From contig CAJBMR010000122.1 of NCBI GenBank assembly GCA_903954205.1, positions 1 to 15,676 of the forward strand: DNA of 15,676 nucleotides, read 5' to 3'. Origin of the DNA: an uncultured bacterium (GTDB lineage Bacteria > Actinomycetota > Actinomycetes > S36-B12). Positions 5,819 through 13,845 of the stretch are shown here, one piece after another. Position numbers and translations under genes: made by a program. Position 1 is the stretch's first letter. The number at the start of each line of letters is the position of its first letter. The notes under the pieces are model-generated. The model did no database searches, was not told the origin of the DNA, and worked only from the letters and a program-made list of their open reading frames with translations.

Positions 5819-8800
5819 GCAACGGGCTCGGTGTGCCGCCTGTAGCCGAGACAGAGGAGCGCAACCCATCGTCGACCCGGCTCCTGCACCGGCTGCGACT
5901 CACGGCCGTGAGCGTCGTACTCGCGGCACTGGCCTTCGTGCAGGACCCGGGCCGGATCGCTGCGGATACCAAGCTCGACCTCGCTGTGGATCCCGGTGGC
6001 TTCCTCATGCGCGCCCTGTCGCTTTGGGAACCCCTCGGCTTCTTCGGCCAGCTGCAGAACCAGGCCTACGGATATCTGTTCCCGGTGGGCCCTCTCTTCG
6101 TCGTGGGCGATCTCGCCGGCTTGCCCGCATGGGTTGTGCAGAGGCTGTGGTGGTCGGCGTTGCTCATTGGTGCCTTCCTCGGTGTCGTGCGCCTGACGCG
6201 CATGCTCGGCGTCGAGCGGGAGAGCTCGCGGATCCTTGCCGGCCTCGCCTACGCCCTCGCACCGCGCATGGTGACCGAGATCGGCGTGCTCTCGGTGGAA
6301 GTGCTGCCCTTCGTCCTCGCACCATGGGTGCTCATCCCGCTGGTTTCGGTGGCGAAGGGCACGCTCTCTTCTCGTCGTGGCGCCGCATTCAGCGGCCTCG
6401 CCGTTCTGCTCGCCGGCGGCGTGAATGCGGTCGCGACCGCCGCGGTCCTGCCACTCGGAGCCTGGTGGATCCTTACGAGATTCCGCGGGCGTGCGCGCCT
6501 GGTCCTCCTCGGCTGGTGGGGGTTGGCCGTGGGCCTCGCCGCCCTGTGGTGGACGGTTCCGCTGCTCCTGCTCGGCCGGTACTCACCGCCCTTCCTTGAC
6601 TGGATCGAATCGTCGTCGGTCACGACGCTCATCACCTCACCGGACACGGTGCTCCGGGGTGCAACGCAGTGGGTTGCCTATGTCGTCGAACCCGGTGGCC
6701 CCACGTGGCCGGGCGGATGGGCGCTCGTGTCCACGCCCATCCTCATTCTCGCCACGGGGCTGATCGCGGCTGTCGGACTCGCAGGCCTCGCGGCGCGAGC
6801 GACCCCACATCGGGCCTTCCTGCTCGGTGGCCTGCTCGTAGGCATGGTCCTCGTCTCGCTTGGCCACACCGGCGCGGTCCAGGGGATGGGGGCGTCCGCG
6901 GTGCAGGACGCCCTTGACGGATTGCTCGCGCCGCTGCGCAACACCCACAAGTTCGACCTTGTCGTGAGGCTCCCGCTCGCCCTGGGCGTGGGATTCGCCA
7001 TCGACGCGCTGTGCCGCCGCGCCACTGGGCGCGGCGCGTTCGCGACGCGGCTCATCGCCTCAGCGATGAGCGTCCTCCTCGTCATAGGTGCCTGGCCCAT
7101 GGTCACCGGATCGCTCGTGCGCGACAGGTCCTTCGCAGCGATCCCCGACTACTGGTCGCAGGCGGCGGGTTGGTTGGCCGAGGAGTCACCCGATGGCCGC
7201 GCGCTCCTGGTCCCCGGAGCGTCATTTGGCATCTACAGCTGGGGGCGCACCCAGGACGAGCCACTGCAGGCACTCGCCACATCACCGTGGGCCGTGAGGG
7301 ATGCGGTCCCGCTGTCCAGCGCGGGCAATATCCGCTGGCTCGATGCCGTCCAGGAGAGGCTCGACTCCGGGCGGGGATCCCCACGTCTGGCGGACGCGCT
7401 GGCCCGCGCGGGGGTCGATTACGTCGTGGTGCGCAACGACATCGACCGCAGGCGTAGCGCGGCACCGAGGAGCGTCCTCATCCGTCAAGCCCTGGTGCGC
7501 TCCGGTGGCTTCACCCCGGTAGCGGGATTCGGCCCCTCGCTCCCGCCGTACCGCACGCCCACGACTGTGATCGACGACGGGCTCCAGGACACGGTGGCTG
7601 CAGTGGAAGTCTGGAGCGTCGAATCCCCGAATGCCCCAGACGATCCGCGCGTCACCCTGCGCGACGCATCCCACGTCACAGTCGTCTCCGGTGCGTCCGA
7701 ATCGGTCGTGGACCTCGCGGACGCGGATGTTCTCGGGTCTGAGTCCGTCGTCATTGCTGGAGACGAGGATCCGCTCCTGGGCGTGGACGGCGTCAACCTC
7801 AGATACGGGGTGACCGACGGATTCCGTCGCAGCGAGGTAAGCGTGGGGTCCACGCGCGACAACAGATCGCAGACCCTGGGTGCCGACGATGCATACCTCC
7901 AGGACCGACGGGTGCATGACTATTTCCCGCTGGATCCACAGGATCTCCAGGCGCTCGCTGTCTACTCGGGTGGCGTCGTGACAGCTTCGTCCAGTGGCAG
8001 CGACGTCACCGCTCTGCGTGCCCGATCGAGCGCAACGCAGCCTTGGGCGGCCGTGGACGGTGACCCGGTCACGGCGTGGGTCTCCGGTGATCTGCAGAGG
8101 GGCGTCGGGCAGTGGTGGCAGGTAACTGCCGACGAGCCGTTCACGGCGCCCTGGGTCACTGTGAGATTCGTGGTTGGTCAGGTCGCGGGCGTTGAGCCGG
8201 CCGAGGTGACCGTGGCGACTGACGCCGGGTCGATCACGGTGCCGGTGGCGGCAACCGATCAGCCGCAGCGGCTCCGCGTGCCGGCTGGCGAGACCCGCAC
8301 CCTGCGGCTCACTTTGGCCTCGGTGGTCGGCGGAGGGCCGGGGGAGGGCTTCGGCCTGCGGGAGGTGGAGATCCCCGGTGTCGAAGTGACGCGACGCGTG
8401 GACACTCAGGGGGTTGCTGATGGAGGTCCGATTGTCCTGAGTGCACGCAAGGGGGAGCAGACCGGATGCGCGGCGGTCGCGGGCCAACTCGTGTGTACGC
8501 CGCAACTGGGGCGGGTCGGCGAGGAACGCACGGGCGTCCAGCGGATAGTCGACGTCCAGGAGGCCGGTGACTACCGCCTGCGGATGTGGGTTCGACCGCG
8601 ACCAGGGACGGCCCTCGACGGTCTCCTCGAGCCGGCGCTGCCGGTGTCTCCACGTGCGGAGGCCTCGAGCGTCTTCACGAGCGACCCGGCGAGCCGCCCC
8701 CAGGCCGCCGTGGACGGGGTCCTGTCGACCTCCTGGCTCGCGTCGCCGCTCGATGACCGACCGGTGCTCTCACTGAGCTGGGGTGAGGACAGGCGCGTGC

Positions 8801-9978
8801 GTGGAGTGCGGCTGGACATCGCGCCCGACCTGGTGGCCACCCGCCCCCTGCGCGTCACCGTGACCGTCAACGGCCGGGAGACAACCGATATCGCGTCCGC
8901 GCGCGGGAGCATCACCGTCCCTGCCCAAAACGCCAGCGCCCTGACCATCCGGTTCGACAATGCAGATGTCGTGCGCAGCCTCGACCCGGACACGGGCAAC
9001 CTCACCGCCTTGCCCATCGGCGTCACCGAGGTGCGCATCCTTGGGGCGGAGGACATCGTCAAGGGTCCGCGTCTCATCGACGACGCGGGCGTGCCCTGCG
9101 GATTCGGCCCCGGGTTGGTCATCGATGGAGATGTGCGTGCGGAGACATCGGTGACGGCGACGGTGAGTGAGACGATCACCGATGCGCTCCTGCGCGCCAC
9201 CCCCTGCGGGGGCCGTGTCGTGACACTCAGTCAGGGCAGCCACGTCATCGAGGCACTATCGACGGCACAGTACGCCGTGGAGGCGGTGGCGCTGGAGCCT
9301 GTCGATGCCGCGCCCAGCGCAGTTGCGACGGCGCCCACAGTCCAGGAGTGGGATGGGACGCACCGCGTCATCGACATCCCGGCGTCGCAAGCACCACGCA
9401 TCCTCGAGACGACGGAGAACGCCAATGCAGGCTGGCACGCAAGTCTGGGCGGCACCGAGCTCCAACCGATTCGTGTCGACGGGTGGAGACAGGGGTGGAT
9501 CGTGCCCGCCGGGGTGACGGGGACTGCGGTCCTCGAGTTCGCGCCTCAGTCGATCTACCTGACAGGTCTGGTGGCGGGCCTGCTTGCCGTCATCGCCCTC
9601 ATCGCCCTTGCATTCGTCCGCAGAGGTCGCGGCGGGGCAGTGGCTCCTGAGCACGCTCCGAGTGCGCATCTTTGGCTCGCCGCCGGGGCCGTGGCCGTGG
9701 GCCTGGCTATCGGCGGATGGCCGGGGGTGATCGCCGCCGTAGCGGGTGTGCTGCTGGCGTGGGTGGTGCCACGTCCGGTTGTTGCGGGCGCCTTGGCCTG
9801 CGCGGCAGCGCTGGGCGCGGCGCTGGCCCCCTGGCCGGAAAGCCTCGACGCCCCCGAGGCATTGCTCGTGGCTACTGCGCTGCTGGCGATCGCTGCCCTG
9901 GGAGCGGCTGCGTCGCCTGGGCGGACTCGCCGGGAGTCCGCCGGTGCGCCCACGCCAGGACCGGTCGCTCCAGGATGA
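5815..9978 (+). CDS. aftD: AftD-like arabinofuranosyltransferase (GT-C, DUF3367 family)
   Basis: The protein has 1387 residues from the GTG at 5815; mycobacterial AftD is about 1400. It is a polytopic GT-C enzyme expected to transfer arabinofuranose from decaprenyl-phospho-arabinose to arabinan on the outer face of the membrane. A first helix (about 30-43) is followed by a loop with D51TKLD55, the expected acidic active-site region. Then come NQAYGYLFPVGP and further helices up to about residue 460, including RNTHKFD (375-381), characteristic of this family. A long extracytoplasmic part (about 460-1240) contains two discoidin/F5-8C-like modules marked by AAVDG-x3-T-x-W (745-755 and 964-974), probably carbohydrate-binding. 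Several helices close the protein (about 1245-1375). The start is chosen for the GTGA overlap with the methyltransferase stop; the frame is open upstream to 5734, but that stretch lies inside the methyltransferase. The 3' end overlaps the acyltransferase gene by 107 bp. Confidence 0.88.
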   Translation: MSNGLGVPPVAETEERNPSSTRLLHRLRLTAVSVVLAALAFVQDPGRIAADTKLDLAVDPGGFLMRALSLWEPLGFFGQLQNQAYGYLFPVGPLFVVGDLAGLPAWVVQRLWWSALLIGAFLGVVRLTRMLGVERESSRILAGLAYALAPRMVTEIGVLSVEVLPFVLAPWVLIPLVSVAKGTLSSRRGAAFSGLAVLLAGGVNAVATAAVLPLGAWWILTRFRGRARLVLLGWWGLAVGLAALWWTVPLLLLGRYSPPFLDWIESSSVTTLITSPDTVLRGATQWVAYVVEPGGPTWPGGWALVSTPILILATGLIAAVGLAGLAARATPHRAFLLGGLLVGMVLVSLGHTGAVQGMGASAVQDALDGLLAPLRNTHKFDLVVRLPLALGVGFAIDALCRRATGRGAFATRLIASAMSVLLVIGAWPMVTGSLVRDRSFAAIPDYWSQAAGWLAEESPDGRALLVPGASFGIYSWGRTQDEPLQALATSPWAVRDAVPLSSAGNIRWLDAVQERLDSGRGSPRLADALARAGVDYVVVRNDIDRRRSAAPRSVLIRQALVRSGGFTPVAGFGPSLPPYRTPTTVIDDGLQDTVAAVEVWSVESPNAPDDPRVTLRDASHVTVVSGASESVVDLADADVLGSESVVIAGDEDPLLGVDGVNLRYGVTDGFRRSEVSVGSTRDNRSQTLGADDAYLQDRRVHDYFPLDPQDLQALAVYSGGVVTASSSGSDVTALRARSSATQPWAAVDGDPVTAWVSGDLQRGVGQWWQVTADEPFTAPWVTVRFVVGQVAGVEPAEVTVATDAGSITVPVAATDQPQRLRVPAGETRTLRLTLASVVGGGPGEGFGLREVEIPGVEVTRRVDTQGVADGGPIVLSARKGEQTGCAAVAGQLVCTPQLGRVGEERTGVQRIVDVQEAGDYRLRMWVRPRPGTALDGLLEPALPVSPRAEASSVFTSDPASRPQAAVDGVLSTSWLASPLDDRPVLSLSWGEDRRVRGVRLDIAPDLVATRPLRVTVTVNGRETTDIASARGSITVPAQNASALTIRFDNADVVRSLDPDTGNLTALPIGVTEVRILGAEDIVKGPRLIDDAGVPCGFGPGLVIDGDVRAETSVTATVSETITDALLRATPCGGRVVTLSQGSHVIEALSTAQYAVEAVALEPVDAAPSAVATAPTVQEWDGTHRVIDIPASQAPRILETTENANAGWHASLGGTELQPIRVDGWRQGWIVPAGVTGTAVLEFAPQSIYLTGLVAGLLAVIALIALAFVRRGRGGAVAPEHAPSAHLWLAAGAVAVGLAIGGWPGVIAAVAGVLLAWVVPRPVVAGALACAAALGAALAPWPESLDAPEALLVATALLAIAALGAAASPGRTRRESAGAPTPGPVAPG

Positions 9979-11086
9979 ACCAGGACGCACTCGCGACAGC
10001 GATGGATGCCAGCACCACCAGAGGCCACACGATCCAGAAGCCGCCGGAGAAGACCTGCAATCCAAGGGCGTTCTGGATGAAGCGAAGCAGCACAAGGTGC
10101 CAGAGGAACACTCCGTAGGAGATCGTCCCGAGGTAGACGACGATCGGATTGGCGAGGATCGCGGCCCACCATGAGTGTGGCGAAACCTCATCGCGCCTGT
10201 CTCCGACGCCAAGGAATCCAGGGAGGAGCAGGAAGGTCGCGATCAAGCCGTAGAGCACATGCTTGATCACGAGGCTGTTGGGCTCGGCGGGATCGAAGGT
10301 AAGCGGCCCAGCGATGGGGGTGGCGGCGATCACCGCGAGGCCGGCCGCAATGAGGAGGCACCAGCCGGTCGCCTGGGCAATTTGGCGCACGGACAGCATC
10401 CAGGTGGGCGCACCGCCTTTGCTGAGCCGCACCTGGATGACGGCAGCGGCCATGCCGATGGCGAACCAGTCGAGGAAGCCGGGCAGCCAGTAGCCCGTGA
10501 TCGTCGATAAGCCCAGCGCTCCCGTCACTCGCATGACTGTGAACGCCCAGGCGATGAGCACGGCGACAGCGAGAACCGTCAGTTGGAAGCGCGTGCTCGC
10601 GTCGGGATTGCCGCGTCCGCGCCGCCCGGCTATCCACGCGATGACGGGCAGCAGGATGTAGAAGGCCAGCTCGGTGGCGAGACTCCACGTCTGGGTGAGT
10701 CCCTCGAGGGTGAAGCCGGGCACGTAGATGTGCAGGAGCCCGAGGTGGACTGGCCATGCCTGCCAGCGCACCGGCTGGATCTCCGGCAGCAGGAGCAGGG
10801 TGAAGATCACCATCGCCCAGTACGCCGGCAGGATGCGGGTGGCGCGACGAAGTGCGTATCCGCCCACTCCCGGTCCCGATGTCGCCGTCATCGCCGCCCG
10901 CGCCCAGGGTCGGTAGAGGAGGAACCCCGACAGGAGGAAGAAGAGGGTCACCCCGAAGTCCATGCGGCCGAGGAGGGGTCCCAGGACCGGAGTCCGGATC
11001 TCGCCCGTGTTGAAGGCCACGTGGGTCGTGAGGACCATGAAGGCGGCGATGGCCCGGTAGCCGTCCAGGAGGGGGAAGGGGCGCAT
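9872..11086 (-). CDS. Acyltransferase-3 family integral membrane protein, Rv0228-like
   Basis: The protein has 404 residues with about ten membrane helices. It has the family hallmarks: LDGYR11AIAAFMVLTTH22 near the N-terminus, holding the Arg and His expected at the acyl-transfer site; FFLLSGFLLYRPW in helix 2; and a terminal FILERP (370-375). The family transfers acetyl, succinyl or longer acyl groups to extracytoplasmic sugars. Here the acceptor is probably the envelope glycan made by the neighbours, by context only. I recall Rv0228 as a 407-residue acyltransferase. ATG 11086 has a purine-rich GGGAGGGAGAGG upstream on its strand. The 29 residues after ERP (Pro/Gln/Arg-rich, ending in QRSPAAQ) are encoded entirely antisense to the last AftD codons. 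The gene diverges from the DUF3068 gene. Confidence 0.86.
   Translation of the reverse strand: MRPFPLLDGYRAIAAFMVLTTHVAFNTGEIRTPVLGPLLGRMDFGVTLFFLLSGFLLYRPWARAAMTATSGPGVGGYALRRATRILPAYWAMVIFTLLLLPEIQPVRWQAWPVHLGLLHIYVPGFTLEGLTQTWSLATELAFYILLPVIAWIAGRRGRGNPDASTRFQLTVLAVAVLIAWAFTVMRVTGALGLSTITGYWLPGFLDWFAIGMAAAVIQVRLSKGGAPTWMLSVRQIAQATGWCLLIAAGLAVIAATPIAGPLTFDPAEPNSLVIKHVLYGLIATFLLLPGFLGVGDRRDEVSPHSWWAAILANPIVVYLGTISYGVFLWHLVLLRFIQNALGLQVFSGGFWIVWPLVVLASIAVASASWFILERPVLAWAHRRTPGESAQATQPLPGQRSPAAQ
9920..9942. terminator. Perfect 9-bp inverted repeat within the convergent aftD/acyltransferase overlap
   Basis: GGCGGACTC (9920-9928), a 5-base loop and GAGTCCGCC (9934-9942) form a very stable GC-rich hairpin in both transcripts. 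It lies about 35 bp before the aftD stop and about 50 bp before the acyltransferase stop, inside both coding regions. No U-tract is visible. It may act as a bidirectional terminator or 3'-end stabiliser. It codes for ordinary residues in both proteins, so a coincidence of GC-rich coding DNA is possible. Confidence 0.35.
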
Positions 11087-11220
11087 GATGCCTCTCCCTC
11101 CCGATAGATCCGGCCCGAAGGCCCGACGGCCGAATCTGCACGCCAGGGAGCCCAGTATCCGCTAGCGTTCCTTCCACGCGCGCTGAACCGCGGGCGACGG
11201 CTTGATGACCGGAGGGTGGC
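11087..11220. promoter_or_regulatory. Divergent intergenic region between acyltransferase and DUF3068 genes
   Basis: These 134 bp contain no ORF of note. On the plus strand TAGCGT (11163-11168) fits TANNNT and would give a leader of about 46 nt, ending in the GGAGG Shine-Dalgarno (near 11211-11216) of the DUF3068 gene. On the minus strand GATACT (11159-11154) is a weaker -10-like match, and a purine-rich ribosome site abuts the acyltransferase ATG. No -35 box, operator or large inverted repeat stands out. Confidence 0.4.
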
Positions 11221-12204
11221 ATGAGGCGAGGCATCGGCATCGTCCTGGTCGGACTCGGGGTGTTCCTCGTGGTGATCGGAGCGCTCCTGCGATTCAGTGT
11301 GGTCCCTGCCGTGGCTAAGGCCCCGCTCTCACCCGGTGAGGACACGGGCGGCGTCACGCAGACCGACCAGACGGGCGTCGCATCCAAACTCTTCGATCCC
11401 GCCACCCTGACCGAGCGCATCGACGTTCCCCTGACGGTCACGCGGTTCACGCGTGGCGACGTCCCCGCGAGCCAGACCGATGAGGCAAAGGCCGGCGACC
11501 TCGCGGTCTACGACACCTTCCAGCGCGTGGAGGACAACGCCGGTGTCGTGGTGTTGGCAGACACGGCCCGTTTCGCCTTCAACCGCGTCTCCTCGGAGAT
11601 GTCCAACTGCTGCGGTGCCAACGTCAATGGCGAGAATGTGGAGTTGAGTGGCCTTGTCCCGCTGAAGTTCCCCATGTTCACGCAGCAGCAGACCTACCCG
11701 TACTTCGACACGGCACTCAACAAGGGAGTGGACGCTGTCTTCCAGGGCGAGGAGACGCTCGAGGGCCTTCCGGTCTACAAGTTCGTGGTGACGGTCGAGC
11801 CGACCCAGACGGGCACCATCGAGGTGCCGGGCGAGCTGGTGGGGTCACCGCTGCCCAACTTCGTGGCCCCTCGCTACTACAGCAACCTCCTGACGCTGTG
11901 GGTCGAGCCCAACACCGGAGCGATCGTCAAGGGCGAGAGCGACCAACTCCAGACGCTGCGCGGCCCATCAAACGAGGTCGAGGTCATCGTCATTGACGCC
12001 GTGATCGGCACCACCCCGGCGCAGGTGGCCTCGGGCGTGGAGTACGCCAAGTCTCAGGCTGCGCTCCTCACGCTCCTCAACAACACGGTCCCACTCATCG
12101 CGGTGATCCTCGGCGCGATCCTCCTCGTGATCGGCATCATTCTCGTGGCTGCCGGGGGCAAGAAGCGTTCAGGAGCCCATGCAGGGGGTTCCGCGGCCGC
12201 CTAG
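11221..12204 (+). CDS. DUF3068 (PorA-family-annotated) membrane protein, Rv0227c-like
   Basis: The protein has 327 residues with two membrane segments: an N-terminal anchor (about 5-23, GIVLVGLGVFLVVIGALL) and a C-terminal helix (about 290-311), followed by a short basic cytoplasmic tail (GGKKRS). The roughly 265 residues between form an extracytoplasmic beta-rich domain. It includes a vicinal cysteine pair NC130C131GAN, the segment LKFPMFTQQQTYPYFD and a repeated strand pattern around GLPVYKFVVTVE. This architecture is DUF3068, whose members automatic pipelines often label porin PorA family, though it is not a classical porin. I recall a corynebacterial/mycobacterial member being implicated in lipomannan maturation and lipoarabinomannan synthesis, which fits the neighbours; I could not verify this. 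ATG 11221 is preceded by GGAGG. The gene may be monocistronic: 174 bp separate it from rpsA. Confidence 0.83.
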   Translation: MRRGIGIVLVGLGVFLVVIGALLRFSVVPAVAKAPLSPGEDTGGVTQTDQTGVASKLFDPATLTERIDVPLTVTRFTRGDVPASQTDEAKAGDLAVYDTFQRVEDNAGVVVLADTARFAFNRVSSEMSNCCGANVNGENVELSGLVPLKFPMFTQQQTYPYFDTALNKGVDAVFQGEETLEGLPVYKFVVTVEPTQTGTIEVPGELVGSPLPNFVAPRYYSNLLTLWVEPNTGAIVKGESDQLQTLRGPSNEVEVIVIDAVIGTTPAQVASGVEYAKSQAALLTLLNNTVPLIAVILGAILLVIGIILVAAGGKKRSGAHAGGSAAA

Positions 12205-12235
12205 GCCGGTCAGTCGTCCCTCAGGGGCCCTGCGC

Positions 12236-12241
12236 TATCCT
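12236..12241 (+). promoter_or_regulatory. rpsA: Candidate -10 box for the rpsA operon
   Basis: TATCCT (12236-12241) is the only TANNNT match in the DUF3068-rpsA gap. It would start transcription near 12248, leaving a leader of about 130 nt before the GTG at 12379. The -35 region (about 12213-12218, GTCGTC) is poor. A hairpin formed by CTGGGCACG (12244-12252) and CGTGTCCCAG (12264-12273, one-base bulge) begins at the box. It could instead terminate the DUF3068 transcript. Confidence 0.4.
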
Positions 12242-12329
12242 CCCTGGGCACGCCGAGCCCGCACGTGTCCCAGACCGAGTGGCCTCGTGACGTTCCTCGC
12301 GGTCGCGGATCCCCGCGCGCCACGTCGAT

Positions 12330-12377
12330 CACGGACTCGACCGTGCACTGGCCGACATCTATCCGTAACGGAGTCCG
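12330..12377 (+). promoter_or_regulatory. rpsA: Possible two-state RNA structure over the rpsA ribosome binding site
   Basis: CGGACTC (12332-12338) is perfectly complementary over 7 bases to GAGTCCG (12371-12377). That segment contains most of the rpsA Shine-Dalgarno (GGAG, 12370-12373) and abuts the GTG. The same upstream bases can instead pair locally, CACGG (12330-12334) with CCGTG (12341-12345). The two pairings exclude each other, so one hides and the other frees the ribosome site. S1 is autoregulated at its own leader in E. coli; extension to this organism is inference. Confidence 0.35.
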
Positions 12378-12378
12378 C

Positions 12379-13830
12379 GTGACCTCCCAGACCATCGCAC
12401 CCCAGGTAGCCATCAATGACATCGGCGACGCCGATGAGTTCCTCGCCGCTATCGATTCCACCATCAAGTACTTCAATGACGGCGACATCGTCGAAGGCAC
12501 CATCGTCAAGGTCGACCGCGACGAGGTCCTCCTCGACATCGGCTACAAGACCGAGGGTGTGATTCCCTCCCGCGAGCTGTCCATCAAGCACGACGTCGAC
12601 CCCCATGAGGTGGTGTCCGTCGGTGACGCGGTCGAGGCCCTGGTCCTCCAGAAGGAGGACAAGGACGGCCGTCTCATCCTGTCCAAGAAGCGTGCGCAGT
12701 ACGAGCGCGCATGGGGCACGATCGAGCGCATCAAGGAGGAGGACGGCGTCGTCGAGGGCTCGGTGATCGAGGTCGTCAAGGGCGGTCTCATCCTCGATAT
12801 CGGCCTGCGTGGCTTCCTCCCGGCGTCCCTGGTCGAGATGCGCCGCGTGCGCGACCTCCAGCCCTACGTGGGCAAGACGCTCGAGGCCAAGATCATTGAG
12901 CTCGATAAGAATCGCAACAACGTCGTCCTCTCGCGCCGCGCATGGCTCGAGCAGACCCAGAGCGAGGTCCGCCAGACCTTCCTCAACAACCTGCAGAAGG
13001 GCCAGATCCGCTCCGGCGTCATCTCCTCGATCGTCAACTTCGGCGCCTTCGTCGATCTGGGTGGAGTCGACGGCCTCGTGCACGTTTCCGAGCTTTCCTG
13101 GAAGCACATCGACCACCCCTCCGAGGTTGTCGAGGTCGGCCAGGAGGTCACGGTCGAGGTGCTCGACGTGGATATGGACCGCGAGCGCGTGAGCCTGTCG
13201 CTGAAGGCGACGCAGGAGGATCCCTGGCAGCACTTCGCGCGCACGCACCAGATCGGCCAGGTCGCGCCCGGTCGTGTCACCAAGCTCGTGCCCTTCGGCG
13301 CCTTCGTCCGCGTCGAGGAGGGCATCGAGGGCCTCGTCCACATCTCCGAGCTTGCCGAGCGTCACGTGGAGATCCCCGAGCAGATCGTCCAGGTGGGCGA
13401 CGAGATCTTCGTCAAGGTCATCGATATCGATCTCGAGCGTCGCCGCATCTCGCTGAGCCTCAAGCAGGCCAATGAGTCTGGTGACGGCGAGGTCGCCGAC
13501 GAGTTCGACCCCTACCTCTACGGCATGGCTCCGGCCTTCGACGAGGCAGGCAACTACGTCGGCCCCGACGGCTTCGATCCGGAGACCGGCGAGTGGAAGG
13601 CTGGCTACGAGGATCAGCGTGCCCAGTGGGAGCTGGAGTACGCCGAGGCGCACGCTCGCTGGGAGGCGCACCGCAAGCAGGCAACGGAGATGCGCACCGC
13701 CGATGCGGAGCAGGCTGTCGCAGAGGGCAACGCCACCGAGTACTCGTCTGCGTCCACCGAAGCTTCCGGGGCACTCGCCTCTGACGAGTCACTGCAGGCG
13801 CTGCGCGACAAGCTCGCCGGCGACTCCTGA
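12379..13830 (+). CDS. rpsA: 30S ribosomal protein S1
   Basis: The protein has 483 residues. Four S1 RNA-binding domains are readable: about 34-105, 123-187, 207-277 and 294-363. Domains 3 and 4 carry the canonical NFGAFV/PFGAFV strand with GLVHxSEL, while domains 1 and 2 have the diverged ribosome-contact form (LDIGYKTEGVIP, LDIGLRGFLPAS). S1 brings mRNA to the 30S subunit. A long acidic tail (364-483) holds FDPYLYGM, GNYVGPDGFDPETGEW and an Ala/Glu-rich helix with two WE repeats, as in many non-mycobacterial actinobacteria. The GTG at 12379 is chosen because the protein then begins MTSQTIAPQVAIND, the usual actinobacterial N-terminus, and GGAG lies five bases upstream. The frame extends to 12265 without homology. 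The next gene begins 15 nt after the stop, suggesting an operon. Codon use is highly biased to C-ending codons, as expected for high expression. Confidence 0.97.
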   Translation: MTSQTIAPQVAINDIGDADEFLAAIDSTIKYFNDGDIVEGTIVKVDRDEVLLDIGYKTEGVIPSRELSIKHDVDPHEVVSVGDAVEALVLQKEDKDGRLILSKKRAQYERAWGTIERIKEEDGVVEGSVIEVVKGGLILDIGLRGFLPASLVEMRRVRDLQPYVGKTLEAKIIELDKNRNNVVLSRRAWLEQTQSEVRQTFLNNLQKGQIRSGVISSIVNFGAFVDLGGVDGLVHVSELSWKHIDHPSEVVEVGQEVTVEVLDVDMDRERVSLSLKATQEDPWQHFARTHQIGQVAPGRVTKLVPFGAFVRVEEGIEGLVHISELAERHVEIPEQIVQVGDEIFVKVIDIDLERRRISLSLKQANESGDGEVADEFDPYLYGMAPAFDEAGNYVGPDGFDPETGEWKAGYEDQRAQWELEYAEAHARWEAHRKQATEMRTADAEQAVAEGNATEYSSASTEASGALASDESLQALRDKLAGDS

Positions 13831-13845
13831 TTTCGGCGGGTCGCC

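Noticed and set aside
7282..8505. A 407-codon antisense ORF inside aftD
   Set aside because: Arg/His/Asp-rich composition without motifs or an RBS, wholly inside a strongly supported AftD coding region.
9256..10212. A 318-codon minus-strand ORF across the aftD/acyltransferase junction
   Set aside because: Low-complexity Arg/Ser/Pro composition, no motif, and it overlaps two confident genes.
10188..11450. A 420-codon minus-strand ORF over the acyltransferase and the DUF3068 start
   Set aside because: It is a frame-shifted shadow of the acyltransferase with Arg/Pro/His-rich sequence, and it crosses an intergenic promoter region.
12222..12232. Palindrome CAGGGGCCCTG downstream of the DUF3068 gene as an operator
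   Set aside because: It is a single short GC palindrome with no repeat copy nearby, so chance is likely in DNA this GC-rich.
12265..12378. N-terminal extension of S1
   Set aside because: The extra 38 residues have no S1 similarity. GTG 12379 has an RBS and yields the usual actinobacterial N-terminus.
12235..13671. A 478-codon antisense ORF opposite rpsA
   Set aside because: It mirrors rpsA codon periodicity in high-GC DNA, has no recognisable domain, and rpsA is unambiguous. Its His/Asp/Leu-rich composition is that of a shadow frame.
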